A DNA stretch of 55,762 bases from Emiliania huxleyi CCMP1516 (lineage: Eukaryota; Haptophyta; Isochrysidales; Noelaerhabdaceae), in assembly GCF_000372725.1 (NCBI RefSeq), contig NW_005199370.1, forward strand, positions 46,794 to 102,555. Reading direction: 5' to 3'. The notes below the pieces were generated by a model. It saw nothing but the letters and a program-made list of their open reading frames with translations. It did not search any database and had not been told where the DNA came from. Made by a program: the position numbers and the translations under genes. Positions 29,166 to 37,033 of this stretch are shown piece by piece (position 1 is the first letter of the stretch; every line of letters starts with the position of its first letter).

Positions 29166-29817
29166 TTAAGGTGGCAGTCCGGGTTCTGTGAAGAGGGTCG
29201 CTGGTCGAATGCGAGCCAGTTCGCTCGCGACGCCGACGCCGACGCCGCCGCCGGAACGACCGCGGCGGCCGGTCGAGCGGCCGCCCCGGCCAGCGGCCGT
29301 ATCGAGCCTGCCCGTCGCGAAGGTGCGGACCTCACGCGCCCCACCGGCCGCCCGCGCCGCCGCGCCCACGTCGCTCTCTCGAAGCCCAGCGCCACGCCGC
29401 TACGACTCCCATCGCGACGACTCCCGTGCTCGCTCGTGGCGCAGGCGATCGACTCCTGACACCCATCGAGCGGATGGGCGCGTTCCCGCCGCGACCCGGT
29501 ACTCTCGAACGACTTTTGAGGGCAAAAGGTGCCGCCCGAGCCCATTCCCGCCGCCCGCCGCCCGAGATCAGCTGCCACCGGCCAGCGCGCGCGCGGAGAC
29601 CTGCCGCGAGCGCCTCCGTGGCCCTAGCTGGGGTGATTAGCAAGCGCCTCGGCACTTTAGAATCGCCCCTCGGGCTTTTCCGCGCGCGTGATCAGTCTCG
29701 CGTTCTCTCCTTTTTCAGGCGCCTGTTTTCGGCCTCTGAAGAGCAACCGTCGAGGCGTCGATGCTCGCCTCCACGCCCGCGCCAGACCTCCGCGATTGGG
29801 GCGCCTTGTCGACGGGA

Positions 29818-29991
29818 TCAATTGTGATTCCGGGCGTATTTTTCTGGTATCTTACTCGCACGTCGGCGACTCTTAGTCGCTTCTCCGTGCTAGGAGGCCT
29901 CAGTTTTGTGTCCGTGAGGACTAGATCGAAACTAACATTCGGGAACATTTCAGTAAGATATCAGAAAAATGCGCGTTCGTTCACAATTCAT
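29818..29991. repeat. Nested 38-bp inverted repeat
   Basis: CAATTGTGATTCCGGGCGTA plus TTTTTCTGGTATCTTACT near 29820-29857 pairs imperfectly with the reverse complement of about 29950-29990. It may be a small MITE nested in the larger element. Weakly similar TCTGGTAT-containing sequences occur (inverted) near 26085 and 32265. Confidence 0.55.
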
Positions 29992-30102
29992 GTGTATATG
30001 AACGGTGCCGACGGGTTTGGCGAGCATCGAAGCCGTCCAGGCGCAGCAACGCGACGGTTTCGGAGGCCGACGGCTCCGAAAGAGCCTCCCGAGCGAGGCG
30101 GC

Positions 30103-30842
30103 GCGGTCACGGTACCGTGGAGGCCACAGACGTCGCCGGAGCGGCACTCCCGGGGCGCCACTCCCTCACCCGGTCAGGGGGGGCCAACCACAGCCCGCCT
30201 CACCGTCCGTGGAGCTTCCGTGGTCCGCCGCTTCGGCTTCGATTTTCGACCCTCCCGAGGCTGCTATAGCAGCCCCGCGGAGCCTCCCGGATGCATCGGC
30301 ACACCGTCGTCCAGAACGCCGGCGCACGCGCTGCCCAGTGACTGGGCGGGTCGGCCCCGACTAGGGGCGGGCCCAGCCGCGCGGAGAAGACCATCCCACT
30401 CGCGGTTCGTCGCACCGTCCGCTCCAGTTTTCGTCTCGAGCGGGTCGTGAGACGGCCGCGAGAGCGAGCACCGCGGTCACGGTACCTTGGAGGCCACAGA
30501 CGTCGCCGGAGCGGCACTCCCGGGGCGCCACTCCCTCACCCGGTCAGAGGGGGCCAACCACAGTCCGCCTCACCGTCCGTGGAGCTTCCGTGGTCCGCCG
30601 CTCCGGCTTCGATTTTCGACCCTCCCGAGGCTGCTAGAGCAGCCCCGCGGAGCCTCCCGGATGCATCGGCACACCGTCGTCCAGGATGACGGCGCACGCG
30701 CTGCCCAGTGACTGGGCGGGTCTGCCCCGACTAGGGGCGGGCCCAGCCGCGCGGAGAAGGCCAGCGAGCTCGAAACACGTCGCCGCGGCCGGCCGTTTCG
30801 CAAGCCTGAGCGGGTCGCCAGACACCCGCGAGAGCCAGCAGC
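30103..30842. repeat. 370-bp tandem duplication
   Basis: 30103-30472 and 30473-30842 are tandem copies. The first 290 bp are nearly identical (start GCGGTCACGGTACC, end GCCGCGCGGAGAAG); the last 80 bp are diverged. Confidence 0.92.
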
Positions 30843-31377
30843 TAGAGCGCCGTCGTAGCCGCAGATCGAGTCGAGGAGCTTGATGTCCACGGTAGCAGTT
30901 GTGGAGAGCGGTGGCACGGTGCGTGTAGACGCGTCGATTGAGGGCTCCCTTTTGAAACGCGACGGGTACGGCTTGACAACTGCCAGCACAGTTTTACGCC
31001 GGCCAGCGTGAGAGCACAACAGGGAGCCGGCGACCCGTACGCTTTGCGCGTGGCGACTGGTGGCTGTCTGGAGCTCGTGTGAGCTGGGCCGACGCGTGGC
31101 CGAGCCGAGAGGACCAGCGAGCGACCACGTTGGCGATGAAGCTTGGCGGCCGGCGCCTCGTCGCCAGACGTCACAGCGGCGTGGATGTAGGAGTGTGCGG
31201 CGACGGTTACCGGCAAATCCGGCCCAGTGTGGCCGGCAGCTGCCTAGCGCTGGCCTGTGGCCGGCGCCGCGGTGGCGGAGAAGGCGTCTCGCCGCCGTGG
31301 CGGCGGTCGGCAGGTGCGAGCGTGATGCCATCTTGCGGGACGACACCCGTCTCGCAAAACCCGGACTGCCACCTTAA

Positions 31378-32334
31378 TGAGAGTCCTGCGCCGTTAATGA
31401 GAGTCGAAACGTCCTGCCCGCCGCGCCGACTAGACGGGCAGAATGATGTCGCTCCTCGCGAGGGCCCTGGTCTCGGGCTCGCTGCCGCCAATCTACGTGC
31501 AGCGCAATGGCGGACATTCGGGCAGCAACTGGGCCTCTGAGCTTCTGGCCACCAAAGGGTGGTCCGTCTATTTCCAATTCGGAGGCCTAGGAGCTTCTGT
31601 GATGCGAGGCACCCCGGGTTCCTCCTGCGGAGTCGTGCGTGCGCGGGGCTCCTCTTTGCGAATGCTCCCTACAAACATCTCGTACCCGTTCTACCAGAGA
31701 ACACCCCACATAACACGAGGATTCGACGCGCGTCCCGAAGAAGTGTTTTTTCGCGCCGTGTCGGTGTGTGTGCAGTCCTGCAGTCTGTGTGGTGAGGTCT
31801 TCGACTTTTCGTGACCCCGTCGCTCTCCAGAAATCGCATGGCTATCGTAAACCGGAAAAGAACCAGTGGTTTTCCCCTCCAAGTGTGCGCCCCCCTCCAA
31901 CGTCCAAGTGCCCCCCTCTCGATAGTGTTTCCCCCCCAACATTTTCCGGTTTTTCTCCGTGACCGTGTGTGCACTTCCTGCAGTCCGTGTGGGACTTTTT
32001 CGTGACCCCGTCGATCTCCAGAAAATAATCGCACAGGCACAATGCAACCACATATCTCCAGTGCATCTGCCAGATCGAGGGCGTGTCCGTGCTCCGTGTG
32101 GTGTGTGTATAAATAGTGCGTCTGGTGTGACTGGCGTATGGCTTCTGTGCCAAGTCTGACGCCCACAAAATAAGGCCTGCGGTCGCGAAAGCCCACTCGC
32201 CAACGCACGGCCAGGATTTGATTGCTGCGGCAGCTGTGTAGTCCCCGCTGAGAGTTGGAGAGACCCGAGATAAATACCAGACGAAGATGCAACCATGAGG
32301 ACAGCAATGCACGCGAGAACTCGACGCTGTTCAG
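31378..32334. other. Intergenic with an imperfect 75-bp direct repeat
   Basis: 31768-31840 and 31965-32033 share CCTGCAGTC-TGTGTGG and CGTGACCCCGTCG-TCTCCAG blocks. No snRNA or tRNA was recognised and no gene is supported. Confidence 0.55.
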
Positions 32335-32748
32335 CTACGCGGCCTCGGCCTCGACGGCCTCGTCGTCCGGCGCCTCCGCCGACCCGCCCTCCTGCGCCTC
32401 GTCCGTCTGCTCAGCCGCGGCCTCCGTCCCCGTCGCGTCCTCCGCGGCGTCGGCAGCCTTCTCAGAGGCCTCCTTGGAGGAATCCGTGGCCAGCTCATCC
32501 CTGGCCGACTCTGTCTTGGCTGAATCGCCCTGCTCCGCGAGCCAAGCCGCGTAAGCTTCGGGATTCAGCTTGTGCGGGTTGCCTGCTGTCGCCGTGCAAC
32601 CGTACAACGACAGCTCGCAGAGGTAGTCGCGCAAATAGATGGAGGCGCCATCGCGCGGCACGCAGCCCATGTGGCGAAGGCTGAAGGCGCACGCGGCCTC
32701 GGTGGCCTCGGTGGCTGCGAGAGGCACTGCCACCAGCAAGGCGGCCAT
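32335..32748 (-). CDS. Small secreted protein with acidic Ala/Glu tail
   Basis: 137 aa from the ATG at 32748 (an upstream in-frame GTG adds 16 codons but is not a normal start). MAALLVAVPLAATEATEAAC looks like a signal peptide. The mature N-terminus has four to five cysteines (CAFSLRHMGC, YLCELSLYGCTAT) and a short charged linker. The last 65 residues are a low-complexity acidic tail (EDATGTEAAAEQTDEAQEGG). Acidic secreted proteins in calcifying haptophytes can bind Ca2+ and polysaccharides, but that role is only speculation here. No family recognised. Confidence 0.62.
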   Translation of the reverse strand: MAALLVAVPLAATEATEAACAFSLRHMGCVPRDGASIYLRDYLCELSLYGCTATAGNPHKLNPEAYAAWLAEQGDSAKTESARDELATDSSKEASEKAADAAEDATGTEAAAEQTDEAQEGGSAEAPDDEAVEAEAA

Positions 32749-33047
32749 GTGTGTGATAGAAGTGAGGTTTGTGCAGGCTCGCTTCGTCACACACAAAAAA
32801 GTGGCGTGAAACGGAAAGATCGTGTGTCAGTGGAAAACCACTTCACAGCTGTATGCCTTGCTCCTTTAGGTGCTCTTAGTATGTTCTTGAACTCACCCGT
32901 CCCTGACTGCCTGAGTACACTCCCTTCGTATTGTCTTGTACTCGGCGTCCTGTGGGTGTGTTCACAGTCTTGTGTGAATTTCGGCGCCGCCGAAATTCAA
33001 GGTCCGTCGGTCTCTTTTGACCGCGGCGTTAGAGAGAGCTTTGCTAC

Positions 33048-33458
33048 ATGTTGCCTTTTGTCTTCTCTCTGGCGCTCCCGCTCTTGGCCGGTGTGAATAC
33101 ACCGACATGGAGCCTTCGTGAGGCGGACGAATCCCCCGACCTTCGTACCCTCGAGGCCGCCGAGACGCTCTACCTCGGCGCACGGCCCGTGGATGGACCT
33201 GTGGAGCCTCCAGCAAAAGCTGCACCCCCTTGGTGGATGCTCTGCTCCTGGACCGGCGCGCCGCGATCACCCGATCCGGCTGCCGCCGGCGTCGCCGCTT
33301 GCAACCTTGACGACCGCTACCAAAAGTTCGCCGCCGCCGCCGCCGCCGCCGCCGGCTCGGCTCGTCTCGTCTCGTCTTGTCGCAGGCGCACACGCGCGCG
33401 TCCGCGTCGCTCCGCGATCGCGAAGCCGAGTTCGAACCATGGACCGCAGAGCCGGTGA
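33048..33458 (+). CDS. Possible secreted protein or first exon
   Basis: ATG at 33048 begins a signal-like peptide (MLPFVFSLALPLLAGVNTPT) followed by an acidic stretch (READESPDLRTLEAAETLYL). After about residue 65 the frame becomes Ala- and Arg-rich and probably non-coding, so an intron is likely. A nearby plus frame (33433-33600) reads EPWTAEPVSSAKTAPTNISY and IWVKPDGQRAQDTLTFASFR and could be a later exon, ending at a 12-bp repeat (33596-33640). Function unknown. Confidence 0.3.
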   Translation: MLPFVFSLALPLLAGVNTPTWSLREADESPDLRTLEAAETLYLGARPVDGPVEPPAKAAPPWWMLCSWTGAPRSPDPAAAGVAACNLDDRYQKFAAAAAAAAGSARLVSSCRRRTRARPRRSAIAKPSSNHGPQSR

Positions 33459-33595
33459 GCTCAGCCAAAACAGCCCCGACCAACATCTCCTACGCCATGC
33501 TGACCCAACGAGTCATATGGGTCAAGCCCGATGGGCAGCGCGCTCAAGACACACTTACGTTTGCAAGTTTCCGAGATCAATATGCGGCGCTGAGA

Positions 33596-33640
33596 TACAC
33601 TCGAAGATACACTCGAAGATACACTTCGAAGATACACCGG
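33596..33640. repeat. 12-bp tandem repeat
   Basis: Three units of GATACACTCGAA, placed like the intronic minisatellites elsewhere in the window. Confidence 0.8.
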
Positions 33641-33747
33641 AGAAATGTTATAATGTTGTATCTTTGAAATGTATAGTCAAGTGTATCTTTGGCTGTCACT
33701 CGAACTTTGGACAACGGAATGGCCCAAAGAGGGGGTCGAGGAAATGA

Positions 33748-34125
33748 ATGTACCCCGATGATCAGGCTGACGAGGGGGCGACCGAGCCTTTCTGCATCAC
33801 TACACTGGAAGCAGTGAATGTGGATGTCGAGCAAGCAGACTGCTCTACCAGTGACCCCCTCTACTCTTCGTGGGAACCCTACCCTGAGGCTTACAGCCCA
33901 GGACCAGCTTCCGACGACGAGGAGGCGCTACCGACCCTCGAGCCTGTTGAGCAACCGCTCACACCCATCGTGGTGAACCACCCAGCCTGGTACGGACTGG
34001 CCACCCTGCCTTTTGCGAGCCTGCCTTTGGCAGGATGCAGTTGCAGCCCATCAACAAAACTTGGGCAGCAGTTGCAAAGCTGTTTCATCCCTTATAGTTG
34101 CAGCCTCTCAGTTGCACCCTGTTGA
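33748..34125 (+). CDS. Hypothetical acidic ORF, 125 aa
   Basis: ATG at 33748; acidic, Pro/Ser-rich product (MYPDDQADEGATEPF, PASDDEEALPTLEPVEQPLT). Third-position GC bias is weaker than in clear genes of this window. It may be an exon, a retroelement remnant or chance. No domain recognised. Confidence 0.25.
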   Translation: MYPDDQADEGATEPFCITTLEAVNVDVEQADCSTSDPLYSSWEPYPEAYSPGPASDDEEALPTLEPVEQPLTPIVVNHPAWYGLATLPFASLPLAGCSCSPSTKLGQQLQSCFIPYSCSLSVAPC

Positions 34126-34189
34126 TGTAGCACAACCTGAGCACAACCAGTATACTCTCTGTGGACATTTGAGGACATCAAGTGCCGGG

Positions 34190-34560
34190 AGTCATTGCCA
34201 CTGTGCACAAAGGTGCTGTGCAGGCGCAGCACCGCAGCAGCGTCGCCGCTGCAGCGTCGTCGCCCCTGCAGCGCCACCGGCGCACAAAGCGCAACTGACC
34301 ACAGCGCTCCTTTCACAAGGCTGGTGCCATGAGTCAGTGGACATTGCCACTGCACAAGGTGCTGTCCAGCAGCTAAGGGCTACAGTACCCCAGCGCAGCA
34401 GCGTCGCCGCCGCTGCAGCGTCGCCGTTGCAGCCGAGCGTCGCCAGTGCACAAAGCGCAATGGACCACAGGTCTGCACTCATGGCACAAGCTCACTGGTG
34501 TGAGGATTCATTGCCACTGTACAAGGTGCTGTGCAGCACCTGAGGGCTACCTGAGTACTG
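34190..34560. repeat. Imperfect satellite-like tandem repeat, period about 150-165 bp
   Basis: CATTGCCACTG followed by AAGGTGCTGT recurs at about 34193, 34344 and 34508, with CAGCAGCGTCGCCGCTGCAG and GCACAAAGCGCAA in each intervening unit. Confidence 0.8.
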
Positions 34561-34737
34561 CCATGTTTGCTACATCAACAGGGGTGCAAGCAACTGAGCC
34601 GCAACTTGACCTAGAACTTTTGAGAGGCTGCAACTGAGGGATAAAAGTACTGCCAGCCAAGTATTGCTGCTGCAACCCTGATTTTCTAACTCTGTGACTC
34701 CAAATGGGTCTACGTCTCTGCTGTGTTAGATCATCAG

Positions 34738-34965
34738 AGGTGTCGAGCGGTGACCGGTGTCGAGCGGTTGTCGAGCGGTGTCGAGCGGTGTCGAGCGGTG
34801 TCGAGCGGTGTCGAGGTGTCGAGTTTGGCACCTTGACACGGACGAGCGTGGTACCAGCCTAGATGGTGTCGAGGGGTGTCGAGGGGTGTCGAGGGTGTCG
34901 AGTTGGCATGGGGTGTCGAGGTGTCGAGTTGGTGTCGAGGTTTGGTGTCGAGGTGTCGAGGCCAG
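34738..34965. repeat. GGTGTCGAGCG minisatellite
   Basis: 11-bp units (GGTGTCGAGCG, later GGTGTCGAGG and GTGTCGAGTT) in two blocks, not assigned to a gene. It may mark an intron of an unrecognised transcript. Confidence 0.92.
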
Positions 34966-35478
34966 GGCTCAGACTTTCTTAATGCCCGCAACAGACTGTA
35001 TGTTGTTGGCAAACCAAGACACAGAGCTCACACAGGATCACAGCGGGAGGAAAGCGGCGAGTCGCAATTCCAGGGGTCGTTGTGGCGGGCCACCCTGTCC
35101 AGAAAGCATGGATGCCAATCTGGGGTCTCTCGACCGAGTCTGATTTCGCCTCGCCGCACGCCGCCTCCCGATGGTGGTAAGGCTGGAGAGCCAAACAAAG
35201 CGGCGGAGATGGCGGGGGAGGGCGGGGGATCGAGGAAAGCACGTATAGGTTGGTTCCCATAGGAGGTCTGGGAGGTAGGTAGGTAGAAAGATGAAGAACA
35301 GCCAGGCTCGGACTGGACACCAACGCGGTATGGGTGGACGCTAGACAGATGATGACGACACGCACGAGCGACACACAGACACAAACAGGCTCACAAGACA
35401 CACAGCCAGGAAAGACAAAATAAAAGAAAAACGTCCGCAAAACAGCCGAGAGGATCTTGGCGGTGCTTCTCAACTGGA
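34966..35478. other. Upstream region of the DUF1997-like gene
   Basis: No domain-bearing frame. Contains (GGTA)n at 35271-35284 and an AC-rich stretch at 35356-35405. Confidence 0.4.
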
Positions 35479-36382
35479 ATGATACCGCCGAGTGCCGTCG
35501 TGGTGCTGCTCTTCCTTTCCCCTTCTGCCGCGCTCTACCCGTCAGCGCGGGCACCGTCCTCCACCGCCCAGCTCCCTGCAGGGTCAAAAACAAACCAGCC
35601 CTTCTCCCTCACCACCGAGGCCAGCGCGGTCTGCATCACCGAGCGGTGCCGAAAGGGGAGCAGACCGGCTGTCTCCCTCTCCGACTTTCTCAAGACGCAG
35701 TCCCCTTCATCGCTCGCAAAGGGCCTGCAGAAGCTCAACCCGTCCATCCAGGCGGCCGCCGGGGAGGAAAAGGAAGTGCTGCTGGTCGAGTTCGAGCCGT
35801 GCATTTTCCTGGGACCGCGGGCGTTGAACCTGTGGGCCAAGCCCAAGATGGTTCTCTGGCTGCGGCGAAAGGGGTCCTCCCTCGTCTGCGAGGGGCACGT
35901 GCTCGGCGCGGCGGCGGCGGACAACCACCCCGTGCTCGTGTCGGCGCTGGACATGAAGGCGAGGCTCACCGCTTCAGAGGCGCCTCCGACCAGAACCTCA
36001 AAAGCAGCCGCGGACACGCCTCTAGCACTGTAGCACCTCTCCACACTTGCTCCAGGCGCCTCTCCACCACCTCGAGGGCGACTCGGTCCCCTGCCTGCAG
36101 CTCCTCTCCTCGCTCCACATCGAGGCCGACTTCACCGGCGCGTCGGGCTGGCGGCGCTGGCTGCCGCACTCGCTGCTGCTCAAGCTCGCTTCGCGCCGGC
36201 TCGCCGTCGAGTTCCGGGCTCTGCAGCAGCAGGTCGCCTCGTGCCTGGTCGCCGAGTACCAGGCGGCGCGACGCCACAGCAGTCCCGCTCCACAGCCCAC
36301 CTTTTCTTTCCGACGAGGCACACCCGTGTGTGTCTCTCGTATTTAGGCGGCGCAACAGGCGGCGCTCGCGACGGCGCAGTGA
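35479..36382 (+). CDS. DUF1997-like protein, probably organelle-targeted
   Basis: Exons 35479-35979, 36056-36262, 36347-36382; 247 aa. ATG at 35479 gives a hydrophobic presequence (MIPPSAVVVLLFLSPSAALY) followed by a Ser/Ala-rich stretch, so entry to the secretory route or plastid is likely. The core (LLVEFEPCIFLGPRALNLWA, KPKMVLWLRRKGSSLVCEGH) and the C-terminus (WLPHSLLLKLASRRLAVEFR, then VAEYQAAQQAALATAQ) resemble the DUF1997 family found in cyanobacteria and plastids. Similarity is from memory and moderate. Both introns are GC-AG, and each begins with the same bases as the next exon (GCGCCTC; GCGGCGC-AC), the duplication signature seen across this window. Function unknown. Confidence 0.68.
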
Positions 36383-37033
36383 GGCGCCCCTCCCGCGCGC
36401 CTCTGCCGCCTCTGCCGCCTCCCTCGCCTGGCGCTTGGGAGAGCCCCTCGAGACCCCCCCCCCACCACCACCACCACTTTCTTCCCACCCTCTGTTGCGC
36501 CGTCGGCCCTCGTTCATGTGGGCACGTGCCCTAGTCCCCCCCCCGTACCGCGTGTGTGTATCTTCTTGTCTTGTTGTGGTGCCCGCGTAGTGGATGGGCC
36601 TACACCCTCCTGTCTTCCGACATGTGTCGCTGTCTCCGCATGATTCTGCCCGACGCGTCGGTGTCTTCGCAGAGATCTACGCTGCCCCACTACCCACTTT
36701 TCGTAGGACGATTGCCGCGGCTCTCGCAAGAAGGCGGCTGTGGCTCCACTCCGCTGGTCCTTTCGGCCGTCACGCCTCGTACCAGGCCCAGCCAGCATAC
36801 GGTTCTGTGATCACCGTCAACCCGGTCCCTGTCCCGCCCGTGGCTGCCATTTTAGAATAAACGGAAAAACGAAATCCGCGGAGGCAGCGCGGTCCGCGCC
36901 CCGGACCATCAGGCATCAGCATCACCGAGACGCTGAGTCCTGAGACAGACACAGCTAACAGGACAGTCGACCACGAGGACACACTCAAGGGCGAAGGGGC
37001 GGGGTAAATGGTAACAACCCGCCATCGGCTGGC
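36383..37033. other. Convergent intergenic region
   Basis: Between the 3' ends of the DUF1997-like (+) and DDX47 (-) genes. C-rich and (CCA)n stretches near 36460-36480. No gene supported. Confidence 0.45.

Larger units (their letters stand above)
29166..31377. mobile_element. TTAA-flanked 2.2-kb element with 22-bp terminal inverted repeats
   Basis: TTAA at 29166-29169 and 31374-31377 bracket inverted ends GGTGGCAGTCCGGGTTCTGT and GGTGGCAGTCCGGGTTTTGC. Downstream at 31389-31404 an uninterrupted GCCGTTAATGAGAGTC matches the two flanks joined (GCCG-TTAA and TTAA-TGAGAGTC), as an empty target would. TTAA targets are typical of piggyBac transposons. No transposase ORF is evident, so it is a non-autonomous or decayed element. 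It contains a 370-bp tandem duplication and a nested inverted repeat. Confidence 0.65.

Noticed and set aside
31768..32033. Duplicated block considered as snRNA genes
   Set aside because: No Sm site, no U1/U2/U4/U5/U6 consensus and no shared promoter recognised.
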